From NCBI RefSeq assembly GCF_001277345.1, contig NZ_LIUT01000001.1:1955210-2019209 (forward strand): a DNA stretch of 64,000 bases. The letters run 5' to 3'. Positions 1 to 8,757 of the stretch are shown piece by piece. The notes below the pieces were generated by a model, which did not search any database, was not told the DNA's origin, and saw only the letters and a program-made list of their open reading frames with translations. The DNA is from Paenibacillus solani. Lineage in GTDB: Bacteria > Bacillota > Bacilli > Paenibacillales > Paenibacillaceae. Each line of letters starts with the position of its first letter. The stretch's first letter is position 1. The translations under genes and the position numbers were made by a program.

Positions 1-37
1 GCAAGCTCATTCAAGGCTTTTTTAACGCTGGCATCAA

Positions 38-505
38 TTATGGTCTGGCTCGCTTAGGTTTGCATACACGCCCTAGTCCAATCTGTCTATCTCCTCTTGC
101 TTGCTCTCTTCTTATGAGTTCTTCTTTCGAGCATATTACACCTATAAATAACGTAGGCTGATCGAAAAATTGATCAAGAAACTCATTAAACCTTTTGTCA
201 TTGTCGATTACGGTATCTACTATTACATTAAAACCTAGTTCTGATAACAATTTAATTGTCGAATGATACACTGAAAATATGGAATCATCAAGTATTTGTG
301 AGACAACTTGATGATCTATTTCTCTTGTAGGTTCATCTGGAAATTTATTATTAATAAAATCATTGTAATTATTAAAAAAATCATCAATTGATAAATGATA
401 AAAAGGAATCTCTTTCTGATTTATCAGTTCAGTCGATATGGAGGTCTTTCCAGAACTTGAAGTTCCATTTAGATAAACTAATATCCCTTGCTTCAATTTA
501 ATCAT
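38..505 (-). CDS. Chloramphenicol-phosphotransferase-like P-loop kinase, 3' end altered
   Basis: The 155-residue product begins with a beta strand and a Walker A loop (NGTSSSGKTS, residues 13-22). It keeps the family's R-E-x-A-R-G-D-R lid motif near residue 135, so it belongs to the CPT/Zeta-like P-loop small-molecule kinases. Family members usually run about 180 residues and follow the lid with a GLAR..Q...VH segment and a YD-x-E-V-DT stretch. Here the chain turns into GLGRVCKPKRARP and stops, so the C terminus is frameshifted or truncated close to the window edge. The substrate is unknown. It is isolated, with a repeat block upstream. Likely inactive or compromised. Confidence 0.6.
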   Translation of the reverse strand: MIKLKQGILVYLNGTSSSGKTSISTELINQKEIPFYHLSIDDFFNNYNDFINNKFPDEPTREIDHQVVSQILDDSIFSVYHSTIKLLSELGFNVIVDTVIDNDKRFNEFLDQFFDQPTLFIGVICSKEELIRREQARGDRQIGLGRVCKPKRARP

Positions 506-605
506 CCTTCAAAAATAATCATTGTGTATCTTTCAGATAACGTTATATTCACAAAATTTATAAAATTATTCCACTGAGAAAACATTCGAGAAACGATTCA
601 AATAT

Positions 606-628
606 CCTGCCAGTTAGTTCAACGAGCT
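606..628 (+). repeat. CTGCCCGTTAG-type boundary motif, copy 1 (diverged)
   Basis: The sequence CCTGCCAGTTAGTTCAACGA is a diverged copy of the motif CTGCCCGTTAGCTTAATGAA found at nine other places in this window. It lies just left of a dispersed element copy (634-788), the arrangement also seen at 16.6, 29.7, 35.1, 36.6 and 37.6 kb. Confidence 0.6.
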
Positions 629-633
629 GTCGA

Positions 634-788
634 TGGTATCCATATCGGGAATGTAACAATGTTCTAGTCATCTGTCGGGAATGTTATCAAGTTCTTGTCA
701 TCGTGATTTGACAAGAACTTGATAACATAAATATAAAAAGCCGCTTAATCAGCGACTTCTAATGTTACTATGTTTTTGTCACCAGACA
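634..788 (+). repeat. Dispersed about 155-bp element, subtype B, copy 1
   Basis: It contains GTTATCAAGTTCTTGTCA and its inverted partner TGACAAGAACTTGATAAC around a short loop, then a GCCGCTTAATCAGCGAC hairpin, then an ATGTTTTTGTCACCAGACA end. It matches the element at 37704-37849 almost throughout and is a diverged relative of the subtype A copies. The right end reads TGTC on the minus strand. Confidence 0.85.
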
Positions 789-825
789 GTTCCCTACGAA
801 AATGACGGCAACTTTATGTTTAAAT

Positions 826-869
826 GAGCATCTATTCACCATTCTCTCTATTAGTTAGTCCATATTATG
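826..869 (+). repeat. 44-bp direct repeat shared with the xerS-like gene 5' end
   Basis: This 44-bp stretch recurs at 61479-61522 in the same orientation with one mismatch. At the right-hand copy it covers the presumed start of the XerS-like recombinase. Here it sits between the dispersed element and the abiGii 3' end, with no recombinase body next to it. Confidence 0.8.
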
Positions 870-952
870 GTATTGGGCCGATCTTATCACGATATGAAAA
901 AATCGACCAACCGAATCTACACATTACAGTAACGCTGCTCACTAAGCTAAAG

Positions 953-2143
953 TTATTTATCTTTTTCAAATATGCTGAACAAATCTCGGGCCTCATGAAG
1001 TGCTCTTATGTTCTTTTGAAACTCCAAAGCCTCTTCATACGTCTTAAAGTATCTCATCGATCGAAAGCTTTTCTGATCGAACTCATTTTCAACTATACAT
1101 TCCAACTTACCTTGCTCTTTTTTTCTAGGAATTATATCTGAAATACGCAAATTATATACGCCCATCACTGCAAACAATTCCAGATCTACACCGATTAAAT
1201 TGATATTCTCAGGCTGCAAAAATGTAAAACCAGCGGCTTGACTAATTAACCGATCTTTATCAAAATTCTCAGGGGGAGCAAATGTAATCGAAGTATACTT
1301 AATATTTTCTCTGAATGGCTCTTCCTTAACAAAGGATGAGTACAGTTTCATTAACCAGATGTCTTCCTCATCACTTAGTGGCAAATCTAATGGGAATTGT
1401 ACCCCCAACTTTTTCTCAACACTACTCATCTTGTTCCAGAACGTTAATAGATCATTCAATGTCTCTCTCTCTACGTTGCTAGTTGGAGCTGGAGGTAATT
1501 TCATTCCAGCAACTTGTCCGTCCCCTTGAATAAATGCCTGATATACGAATAAAACACTTAATAGTTCATCGATTGAATGAACTATTTGCAGATTGAAATT
1601 AAAGGAAAACCGAAGCGTTTCTGTATCCTCAAGTACTTTCATAGATACCTGCAGACCGTCATTGTCTATATTCTTTATCAACGTTTTATTAAGATCAGCA
1701 AGCGGCTGCCTTTGCATGGTTAATGTTCTACTGTGTCCATTTCCAGAAAACTCAAGTTCATAAGGTGACGGGAATGCTCTTGGTTGTAGAAAGAATTCAG
1801 TATTCTTACTTGCAATTAAGGGAGCTAATGCCGCTTCATCTAAAGCTATATCGATCCCGTTTATTTTCACTGGCACATTTTTATCAATCTTAAGTTCAGT
1901 TTGAGTTCTATAGAGAATTTCAAAGAGTTGCTCCGGTTTGTAAATTCTTAGACTTTCAGGGATTTTGATATTGGCAGACATCTTGATCTCCCTACCCTCG
2001 CTAGGAACTGCAATAACGAGGTCTTTAGCTACTCGCTTATATATTAGACCATCAGGCAACCTTTTATTGAGAGATTCAACAATTTCTTTTGGGATGATAT
2101 GACCATCCGATTTTTTAAATGATTCTTTAAAGTTGGAAAACAT
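953..2143 (-). CDS. abiGii: AbiGii-family abortive infection toxin
   Basis: The 396-residue protein starts MFSNFKESFKK and follows the AbiGii pattern: an N-terminal segment with PKEIVESLNKRLPDGL at about 18-33, then a long soluble alpha/beta body with no membrane segment. It is encoded 10 bp behind the AbiGi partner in the same direction. From the family (AbiG of Lactococcus) this is the effector of a two-gene phage-defence system that stops growth on infection. The catalytic residues are not something I can assign by eye. The upstream ribosome site is weak (GGTGA), consistent with coupling to abiGi. The recognition is from family resemblance, reasonably sure. Confidence 0.75.
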   Translation of the reverse strand: MFSNFKESFKKSDGHIIPKEIVESLNKRLPDGLIYKRVAKDLVIAVPSEGREIKMSANIKIPESLRIYKPEQLFEILYRTQTELKIDKNVPVKINGIDIALDEAALAPLIASKNTEFFLQPRAFPSPYELEFSGNGHSRTLTMQRQPLADLNKTLIKNIDNDGLQVSMKVLEDTETLRFSFNFNLQIVHSIDELLSVLFVYQAFIQGDGQVAGMKLPPAPTSNVERETLNDLLTFWNKMSSVEKKLGVQFPLDLPLSDEEDIWLMKLYSSFVKEEPFRENIKYTSITFAPPENFDKDRLISQAAGFTFLQPENINLIGVDLELFAVMGVYNLRISDIIPRKKEQGKLECIVENEFDQKSFRSMRYFKTYEEALEFQKNIRALHEARDLFSIFEKDK

Positions 2144-2153
2144 AGTTCACCAA

Positions 2154-3023
2154 TCACCAATCCTTCTCTAATTGAGTAAATACCATAATTTTAGAGATTA
2201 GAATATATTTTGTGGCATGATCAGTTTGTAATTCATCCATGATGAAATGAATTAGATTATCTCGATCTTCAACTGTATCCACGATGAGATATTCAATCTT
2301 CTCATACTCAAATTTTAACCACAGTTCTTCCTTTTGCTCAATGCCGTCTGAGTACGCGTTACATACCACATTATTCAAATTATTCACCAAAACCGATTGT
2401 GGAATTATTAAACTCAAATCTGTATCTACATCACTAAATTTTGGGACGAATCTCCATTCCCTCTCATCATGAAAATTCTTAGAAATGTGTTCAAAAGAAG
2501 CCTCTCTTTGCTTGGCCATTTCTCCGTTTAAGGGTTTAATAAAAAGCAGTTGTGTTGCTAGTTGATTATGAAGGATTTCATCCCCAATACCATCACGCAT
2601 TTGTTCCATAGCATGTTTGAATGCTATTTTGAAGTCAGACAGTAGAGCCGATGAACTATTCATATAACTGATCGGCTGAACACCTTCTTGTATGCCCCAC
2701 ATCTTGCTCATACCAATTCCGTATCGCCCGTACCCATCAGAGCTATTGGAGCCTCCCATATGGTACGTTAATTTGTTTAGATGAATATCACAGAAGCAAA
2801 CCATAGGAAATGCCACTTTATCCATCTCGGACAAATCCAAGTAAGCGATATTTTCTTCATAAAATCTCGGAATCATTGCTTTATTGCTTAATTTACTTTT
2901 CAGGTATTCAAGTTTAGGCATGAAATTGAAAAGGACATTCGCACTTTGTGTGTAAGTGTAATTAGCCTGAGTCACCTGTGGAGCTGAGTCCAATAAAATA
3001 TCACTATACTGTTCAATGGCCAT
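2154..3023 (-). CDS. abiGi: AbiGi-family abortive infection antitoxin
   Basis: The 289-residue protein has the AbiGi hallmarks: SANVLFNFM..LEYLKSKL near residue 27, PRFYEE near 51, FPMVCFCDIHL near 72 and GRYGIGMSKMWG near 98. It lacks signal peptide and membrane segments. The start is supported by AGGAGACTCTT directly before the ATG. It leads the pair with abiGii, so it is presumably the antitoxin or sensor that keeps AbiGii silent. No promoter stands out in the short leader. To the right lies an IS3 relic, fitting an acquired defence island. Confidence 0.75.
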   Translation of the reverse strand: MAIEQYSDILLDSAPQVTQANYTYTQSANVLFNFMPKLEYLKSKLSNKAMIPRFYEENIAYLDLSEMDKVAFPMVCFCDIHLNKLTYHMGGSNSSDGYGRYGIGMSKMWGIQEGVQPISYMNSSSALLSDFKIAFKHAMEQMRDGIGDEILHNQLATQLLFIKPLNGEMAKQREASFEHISKNFHDEREWRFVPKFSDVDTDLSLIIPQSVLVNNLNNVVCNAYSDGIEQKEELWLKFEYEKIEYLIVDTVEDRDNLIHFIMDELQTDHATKYILISKIMVFTQLEKDW

Positions 3024-3099
3024 AAGAGTCTCCTATAGATTTTCGTGTTATATTGCTAACTGAAAGAATCATTTACAATAAAATTATACCTTATGGATT

Positions 3100-3342
3100 A
3101 CGAGGACGCATTAATACAAGAAGTCTTTTTATCTCTTGGAGAAAGTTTATCCCCCTGGCATTCAATTGAAGATTCTCAGGTATCGTTGAGATACCATCTC
3201 ATCCAGGTCTTAGTCTGTGCCTTATTTCTTAAAGTAAGCTACTCCACGCAAAAACACCTCCAAGTCGTCCAACATATCTTACGACATGGCAGTTTTCTCT
3301 TGAAGATGTTTTGATTTGTCTCATGTATTGGGGTCAGTCCCG
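3100..3342 (-). mobile_element. Degraded IS3-family insertion sequence, orfA part
   Basis: Read on the minus strand this begins GGGACTGACCCC, then carries TGTCGTAAGATATG and CTTGGAGGTGTTTTTGCGT, the same order as the better preserved IS relic at 43.8 kb. Further in, the K-T-W-M-x-W-Y codons of the orfA helix-turn-helix protein can be read, interrupted by stops. No orfB is present. It is a dead fragment next to the abi pair. Confidence 0.65.
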
Positions 3343-3501
3343 TCCGTCCCCCTTGTTTGCGAATTCTTTAGCTGTTTTTTGTGTGTAAATAACCATTGCT
3401 AAATAATGGTTTATAGCATTGCCTTCATAAGTAGCTGCTACCTCGCTGCTGAACTGCATAGATCGATCTTTTTCGCGAGATTTATGCAGTTCGTAAAGTG
3501 C

Positions 3502-3644
3502 ATCGGTAATCGGATCAAGTTCTTGTCTATTACGGCAATCGGTACAAGTTCTTGTCCTTGACTCGGGACAAGAACTTGTACCGATAAAACAAAAAAGCCG
3601 CTATTTTAGTAACTTTCTATGGAACATGTTCTTGTCCCTCGACA
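3502..3644 (+). repeat. Dispersed element, subtype A, copy 2
   Basis: ATCGGTACAAGTTCTTGTCC and its inverted copy GGACAAGAACTTGTACCGAT surround a 7-bp loop. They are followed by an AAGCCGCTATTTTAGTAACTTT hairpin and ATGTTCTTGTCCCTCGACA. It abuts the 3' end of a minus-strand gene remnant on its right. Confidence 0.9.
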
Positions 3645-3654
3645 GCTTCCCCAC

Positions 3655-3905
3655 CCTTGTTGGCCCATCCTCTATCCAGATATGTAGAAAAAGAAATATG
3701 ATCATAGCTGATAAAACTCTCAATTTCTTCTAATGATGCCGTCTTATCATACGTTTATCACCCGAATATATTGCCGCAAATCTGTAAGGGATATCTATAA
3801 ATATATCTCTGCACTCAAGAACACTTCATGACTAGTAGTTTGATCGCCATGTTGATCCATAATCAGAATCCAAGTTTTCAGAAGTGTCATACCCTGCTCC
3901 TTTTG
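3655..3905 (-). pseudogene. Unidentified gene remnant
   Basis: On the minus strand a plausible protein can be pieced together from MTLLKTWILIMDQHGDQTTS through a stop and frame change to LEEIESFISYDHISFSTYL and DRGWANKGGEAV. The last codons run straight into the repeat element at 3644. I do not recognise the family. It looks like the 3' two-thirds of a small gene that has decayed. Confidence 0.4.
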
Positions 3906-3937
3906 ATGTTTAAATGAATTTGATCAATAAATATATA

Positions 3938-3960
3938 GGCTCAAGTTCTTGTCCCTCATT
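3938..3960 (+). repeat. Single unit of the dispersed element
   Basis: GGCTCAAGTTCTTGTCCCTC is one isolated about 20-bp unit of the dispersed element, without the rest. The surrounding 150 bp up to 4141 shows nothing else I can identify. Confidence 0.5.
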
Positions 3961-4141
3961 ATAGCCACAATCTAACCAGTTGAAGTGGATGCCGGATTAA
4001 CAACAAAGAAGCAAATCAATTAAATGACTCGCTTCTTTGTGTGCGAATATCCAATTTATCGCAATATAATGTTTACTCTATGACCTCATCATACAATTTA
4101 CTCTTTTATTCAGATTATGTTTCTCTGCTTTGATACAACCC

Positions 4142-4582
4142 TTAAAGTTTTTTCGCATAATACATCCACAGTGCAAAAAATACGATCAAAACAAATAATA
4201 AGCAAACTAGTAAGGTGTAGAATATCAAGGGATTAAAGAAACCGGCGATCACGGAGGCAATGCCGAGTCCTATGAGAATGATGGCTATGCTGAGAATACT
4301 GGCACTATGGAGTATCATTATACTCCGCTCGTCATTCTCCTCAATATACTGCTTCTTCAGCTCGGCTTCATTTTTGCTGGCTTTTATATACTTGACGAGG
4401 AAAGAAACGACGGCCACTTCAATCCCGATAAAAGCACCTGTGTGAAATCCCTTTATAAAACTGGGTAAATCCGGTAGTCCACCTCTGTAAAATACAAGTC
4501 CTACATAGATCAATAGCGTAGCAGTAGCTACCAGTGACAGTACGTTTTTGCGAGTTTTTACTTTAATCTTGTACTTGTCCAT
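4142..4582 (-). CDS. Four-helix membrane protein, partner of the upstream HTH regulator
   Basis: The 146-residue product has hydrophobic segments at about 14-32, 45-65, 90-112 and 116-140 and a charged loop around 68-85 (KASKNEAELKKQYIEENDER). This layout is typical of the DUF2178-like membrane proteins encoded behind small XRE regulators in Bacillales. Its ATG follows the regulator's stop immediately (ATGTAAATG), and its ribosome site GGAGGAAATG lies inside the regulator's last codons, so the two are translationally coupled. Function unknown; a stress or antimicrobial response role is a guess. Confidence 0.7.
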   Translation of the reverse strand: MDKYKIKVKTRKNVLSLVATATLLIYVGLVFYRGGLPDLPSFIKGFHTGAFIGIEVAVVSFLVKYIKASKNEAELKKQYIEENDERSIMILHSASILSIAIILIGLGIASVIAGFFNPLIFYTLLVCLLFVLIVFFALWMYYAKKL

Positions 4583-4789
4583 TTACATTTCCTCCACTTC
4601 GCTGAAATCAAAAACATCTTCAATGGCGAGTCCAAAATAACTGGCAATTTTGTAAGCAAGAATAAGGGAAGCCGTATACTTTCCCCTTTCAAGGGAGGTG
4701 ATGGTTTGCCGGGTAACACCAACAATTTTTCCTAGATCTTCCTGTGACAGCTTATGCTGCTTTCGCAGTTCTGCAATTCTTGTCTTCAA
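4583..4789 (-). CDS. Small XRE-family transcriptional regulator
   Basis: The helix-turn-helix fills the protein: LKTRIAELRKQHKLSQEDLG, then VGVTRQTITSLERGKY, ending IEDVFDFSEVEEM, close to 70 residues as in YozG-type regulators. I place the start at the TTG at 4789 because AAGGGTG lies just upstream and homologues begin with (M/L)KTRIAELR; an ATG six codons earlier would leave no ribosome site. It probably represses its own promoter, which carries two direct repeats. Confidence 0.8.
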   Translation of the reverse strand: MKTRIAELRKQHKLSQEDLGKIVGVTRQTITSLERGKYTASLILAYKIASYFGLAIEDVFDFSEVEEM

Positions 4790-4825
4790 GTTATCACACC
4801 CTTGCAATGTTTACTTTTCTTTTTT

Positions 4826-4869
4826 AGCATAGTTAACTTTGCATTTAGTGTCAAGCAAACTTTGCATTT
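4826..4869 (-). promoter_or_regulatory. Promoter with two operator-like direct repeats for the HTH/membrane pair
   Basis: On the minus strand TTGACA (4854-4849) is followed by 17 bp and TATGCT (4831-4826), a near-consensus sigma-A promoter. AACTTTGCATTT occurs twice (4835-4846 and 4858-4869), 23 bp apart, one copy in the spacer and one just upstream of the -35. This fits binding of a repressor, likely the downstream HTH protein. Confidence 0.7.
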
Positions 4870-5044
4870 TATGTGGTTTTGTAATTTCACCGAAGGAAAC
4901 CCCGGAATTTTGTCCATTTTGATTGCCTTGTAGCTTGCTGCCAGGGTATTCTTTTGAAACAAAAAAGAACGACTACCTATTGGAAGCCGTATAAACCGTG
5001 CCAAAACAGTTATTCTATTTTTAACTCACCCTTAATTCTGTACT

Positions 5045-5848
5045 TCACCTTATTAGAAGGCTCCTCTTCCCTCTTCGCCATATGTATCTCTGGTTCTTTT
5101 TGCACGTGCAAGTGAGGTAAGGCCCGACAACTTGAGGATCTTCGTCAAGTTCATTCTTCACTGGAAATGAGAATTGTTTTTGCTCTCCTGTTCTTATGTT
5201 TATAGCGTAAAGTGATGTGAACATAGTTGGTGGACGTCCTTCTTCCCACTCCTTGTTCTCTTTCGCATGAGCCACAATTACCAAATCTTTAGAGTACCAT
5301 TCCAGATCAAGGTCTACAAATCCTTTAGGTATGTGTTCTTCTTGTTATTTAAATGTTGGTATTTCGGTAACCGTCGTTGTCTTGTTTTCAACGAAAAATC
5401 TTCCTTCTCCTGAAATATAAGCCAATTAATTGGCAGAAGGAGCCCACTTAAACCAGTCTTTAAACCCTAACATTTTCCCCACTGCTTGAAAGTGTCTTCC
5501 TTGTGAAGATAAAACACTTAACGTATTACTATCCATGGACCAAGAATTTGTAGGAAGAACTAAAAAGCTAACCCACTTCCCATCAGAACTCCACTTAAAA
5601 TAATCGGCATCAATCCCAAACAAGTCAGGTACTTTAGTTTGAATCGTATAAAATGGCTTTATTTTATCTTTAGCAAGATTTGCATCTACTGGAATTCTAT
5701 AAAGTGGAATTGGACTCCATCCTGTAGGAAGTAAGTTGGATTGTGAGGAAACAATAAATTCTTTCCCGTTCGGAAACCATTCAAAACCACTAACTCCTAA
5801 TGAGACATTTTCAAATCCTTGCGGCCGGCCATTCTTTATTTTTGTCAC
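5045..5848 (-). pseudogene. TolB-like beta-propeller protein, broken
   Basis: Two reading frames, 5426-5848 (140 codons) and 5045-5284 (79 codons), together give the C-terminal part of a secreted-type propeller protein. It has repeated blade motifs such as GFEWFPNGKEFIVSS, DYFKWSSDGKWVSF and DLEWYSKDLVIVAH. The frames are separated by a stop at the codon after FKWAPSAN and by a second shift around 5330. No N-terminal signal peptide remains. Blades of the form W-S-x-D-G-K-x-(V/I) are typical of TolB/WD40-like folds. It is clearly a pseudogene; its original role is unknown. Confidence 0.65.
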
Positions 5849-5889
5849 TTTTAATAGACCATGATCCGTGAGAGTCGAATTGGTTCAAA

Positions 5890-6010
5890 GATACTCCTTC
5901 TGTTCCATTCAAGAGAGAACAGAAACTGCGTCCTGGCAAATCCGTATCCGGCTTATAAGCAGTTACCTGCATAATCCAGCAATGTCGGCATTACATTATA
6001 TTGACTTCCC
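5890..6010 (-). pseudogene. Fragment of a second sulfatase gene
   Basis: The minus-strand sequence encodes, with frame changes, YNVMPTLLDYAG then P-D-T-D-L-P-G-R-S-F and SLLNGTEG. It aligns with the intact sulfatase at 10.8-12.2 kb (its residues about 330-370, VMPTLLDYVGIS and DMPGRSFNSLLNGTG). Nothing of the catalytic N terminus is present. It is a small paralogous or imported shard. Confidence 0.65.
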
Positions 6011-6102
6011 TTGGGTATCTCTCCGCGCCTAGTTGGTAGCGGACATACTTGCCTGTTATCAGTAATCTCAAAAAATCGTTTTTGAGATGCATAACACAAG
6101 AA

Positions 6103-6140
6103 AAATGTCACCCTTCAGCTTACTGAAAGGTGACATTTTA
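6103..6140. terminator. Strong hairpin terminator
   Basis: AAATGTCACCCTTCAG and CTGAAAGGTGACATTTT form a long stem with a 4-nt loop and T-rich flanks on both strands. It lies downstream of the broken esterase gene and can serve either strand. Confidence 0.75.
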
Positions 6141-6197
6141 TTTCGAGAGCCAAATATTCCATAAACTCGCCCGATTGTTGAAGCGTGAATTCGATTA

Positions 6198-7157
6198 CTA
6201 CACAATACTCATGATTTGTTCTATCGATTTGAAAATACGATTCAAATTTTCCTCTGAATAGAATCTAACTGAACCATGAATGGCTCCCGGCAGAATTCCA
6301 CACACGACTCTTTCTTCATTGCAAATTTCATTGGCTTCCAAAGCAAAATTGATGGACTGCTGCATTGGAAGAATTTCGTCTCCACTACCGTGCTGAAGTA
6401 AGATTGGCGGGCTAGTTGGGTTAATATGACTAATCGGATTAGCTTGCTTTAATGTTCTTGCACTTTTCGGTAATGAAGATCCAAGAAAAATCGAACCGTT
6501 ACCATCTTCTCTATTGTGGTATGGAAAGCTATCTGCTTCAGAAGGTGGAAAAGCTTCCACGTGAAGTTCTGAGGTATCCTCATCCATTTTTATGAATCTT
6601 TTAATGAGACTATTTATTTTCAATTCATACTCTAATGTCGTGAAATCAGTAACCGGGTAAAGAGCTACGGCTCCTTTTATGTTTGACGTAACACCGATAT
6701 TCGGGTCTTCTTCATTATCGAAATAAGGGTTGTTACGGTTTAGAGCCCCCATTAAGGAAAAGTATCCTCCCGCGCTGCGGCCAAATGTTATGAGTCTGAA
6801 AGGGTCCAAATTATATTTAGCAGCATTAGCCTGGATAAATCGAATAGCTTGTTTAATATCCATTACAGGAAATGGGAAAATCGATTCATCATTCATCCTA
6901 TAGTTGGACTTACAACTGCATAGCCACGCTTAATACCTTCCAAAATAAACTCGTTGGCATCACTTGATCTTTTATCTAGAGCAGTAAATCCTCCACCATC
7001 TATCATAAATAATATAGGTAATGGACTTTGGCAGTTATCAGGCAACCAAATATCTAGTTTTTTGTGCTTTTAACTCTCCATATGAAACGTCAAAATAGCC
7101 TTTATTACCCGAAACATCTAATATTTTTTTAGTGGTTCCCCACATTCTTTTTGTCAT
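6198..7157 (-). pseudogene. Alpha/beta hydrolase (BD-FAE/esterase type), frameshifted
   Basis: The 3' part (6198-6896) keeps the nucleophile elbow GRSAGG, the acid region GSGDEILP and the histidine in AIHG. The 5' part is present but in other frames: MTKRMWGTTKKILDVSGNKG from the ATG at 7157 (behind a textbook AGGAGGACTTCAA site), then WLPDNCQSPLPILFMIDGGG, then GIKRGYAVVSPTIG. At least two frameshifts separate these from the catalytic half. The family hydrolyses small esters or acyl groups. The intact ribosome site and nearly full-length homology indicate recent inactivation. A shorter protein starting at 6896 would lack the oxyanion loop, so I regard the gene as dead. Confidence 0.7.
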
Positions 7158-7310
7158 TTGAAGTCCTCCTGCGATTATCTTTTCTAAAGATTGAGGAGCA
7201 TTGTGCCATATGACAAGCTAGGGAACACAATAGACATATGGACCATTTCTCTACTACAGTGCACAAACGATTAAAGATGCGATAATTCCCCTTACCTTAA
7301 ACAACTCGGG

Positions 7311-8609
7311 CTATCCCGCTGCATGGAGAACAAAGTTAACAAGAAAGAGAGCTGCAGTGCAATATAACGGAAGTGAAATTTCTTTTGCTTTTCCTAGCGA
7401 AATTTTCAGAATAACATAGGCTATAAATCCAAATGCCATTCCATCCACAATGCTGTAGGTCAAAGGGATTAAAGCAATAATGAGAAATGCGGGAAACGCT
7501 TCGGTAAATTGATCGAATTGAATGCGTTGTACCCCGGAGATCATCAAGCCTCCGACAATAATCAATATCGGAGCAATCGCACTATCCGGAATCAGCTTAA
7601 TGATAGGAATGAAGAACATTGACACGAGAAATAAAACACCTGTCGTAATTGCTGTGAGACCAGTGCGCCCACCCGTCGATATACCCGCAGCGCTTTCCAC
7701 TGTTGAAACCGTAGGACTCGTTCCGAAAATGCCGGCAGTGATAACCGAGATCGCATTGGCCTGCAAGGAGCGTGTGAATTTTTGCGGCTTCCCCACCATA
7801 CTCAGATGGCCGTGTATCATACCAATATTTTCGAACACAATGACAAGAGCCAGTGTAAAGGCCGCAATCCAAAACGTCGCCGAGGCCATGTTGCCTAACG
7901 AAAAGGCCCCAAAAACGTCTAAGTAGGCATGAAGCGACACATCACCGTACGATACTTCACTTAGGTTCACTTGGCCGAAGCCGATGGCAAGCAAGGTGCC
8001 AATGGCAATGGTGATCAGAAAGTTACCCGGGACATTGCGGATGAACAACACCAGTGCAATGGCTAACGTCACCAAAGTAAGCATCGTAGAAGGGTCGGAG
8101 AAATGACCCAAGGCAACGAATGTTTGTTTATTGGCAATGACTATGCCGCCTTTTTGTAAGCCAATAAACGTAAGAAATAAGCCGATGCCTACCGTTGTCG
8201 CTTCCTTTAGCGAGTCGGGAATGGACTGTGAAATCGTTCTGGTGAGTGGTGTAAATGCAACAAGAGCAAACAGCACACCTGACACGACGACCGCACCCAA
8301 CGCTTCCTGCCATGTAAGCCCCATCGTCTGAACAATGGTATACGTGAACAAGGCATTGATCCCCATCCCTGGCACGAGAATGATTGGAGTATCTGCCCAC
8401 CAACCCATCAACAAACACCCGACGAATGAGGTTAAGGCGGTAGCGATAATCCCTGCTTCAAGTGGGATGCCTGCATCCTGTAAAATGGACGCATTCACGG
8501 CGATAATATATACGATCGTGAAAAAGGAAATGACGCCTGCCAGCAGCTCTTTCTGAACTGGGCGTTCAAGATCTGCGGTTTCCTTTAACCGACCGGATCG
8601 TTTACTCAT
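7311..8609 (-). CDS. NCS2-family purine (guanine/hypoxanthine) permease
   Basis: The 432-residue polytopic protein has about 12 hydrophobic stretches and the NCS2/AzgA-type features PGMGINALFTYTIV (near 80-93) and FGTSPTVSTVESAAGI (near 294-309). It matches the PbuG/PbuO-like group that imports guanine or hypoxanthine with protons. It is the last gene of a nucleoside salvage run behind punA and deoB, so it most likely handles the base released by PunA. Its ATG overlaps the stop of a small upstream remnant frame (ATGA), with AGGAGG 10 bp ahead. Confidence 0.85.
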   Translation of the reverse strand: MSKRSGRLKETADLERPVQKELLAGVISFFTIVYIIAVNASILQDAGIPLEAGIIATALTSFVGCLLMGWWADTPIILVPGMGINALFTYTIVQTMGLTWQEALGAVVVSGVLFALVAFTPLTRTISQSIPDSLKEATTVGIGLFLTFIGLQKGGIVIANKQTFVALGHFSDPSTMLTLVTLAIALVLFIRNVPGNFLITIAIGTLLAIGFGQVNLSEVSYGDVSLHAYLDVFGAFSLGNMASATFWIAAFTLALVIVFENIGMIHGHLSMVGKPQKFTRSLQANAISVITAGIFGTSPTVSTVESAAGISTGGRTGLTAITTGVLFLVSMFFIPIIKLIPDSAIAPILIIVGGLMISGVQRIQFDQFTEAFPAFLIIALIPLTYSIVDGMAFGFIAYVILKISLGKAKEISLPLYCTAALFLVNFVLHAAG

Positions 8610-8757
8610 TCATGTTGTACCTTCCTCCTATATAATCCCTCGCCCACCCTTTGCTTATGAAACCGTAATTCGTTACTAATAACATGACCGTCCGTAATGT
8701 CGCCCGGATCCACTTCAGCGCACAGCCTCACGAGTCGGTACAGGAAACGGTTGTTTA
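8606..8757 (-). pseudogene. Remnant 3' end of an unknown gene between deoB and the permease
   Basis: An open frame reads RLVRLCAEVDPGDITDGH and VISNELRFHKQRVGEGLYR, ending in an ATGA overlap with the permease start. The overlap and the protein-like composition suggest it is the tail of a former operon gene, the rest being lost in the deletion that joins it to deoB. I do not recognise the family. Confidence 0.4.

Noticed and set aside
3093..3314. 73-codon plus-strand frame
   Set aside because: The opposite strand carries recognisable IS3 orfA remains across the same bases, so this frame is a shadow.
4786..5004. 72-codon minus-strand frame upstream of the HTH gene
   Set aside because: It spans the regulator's promoter and operator repeats and lacks a ribosome site.
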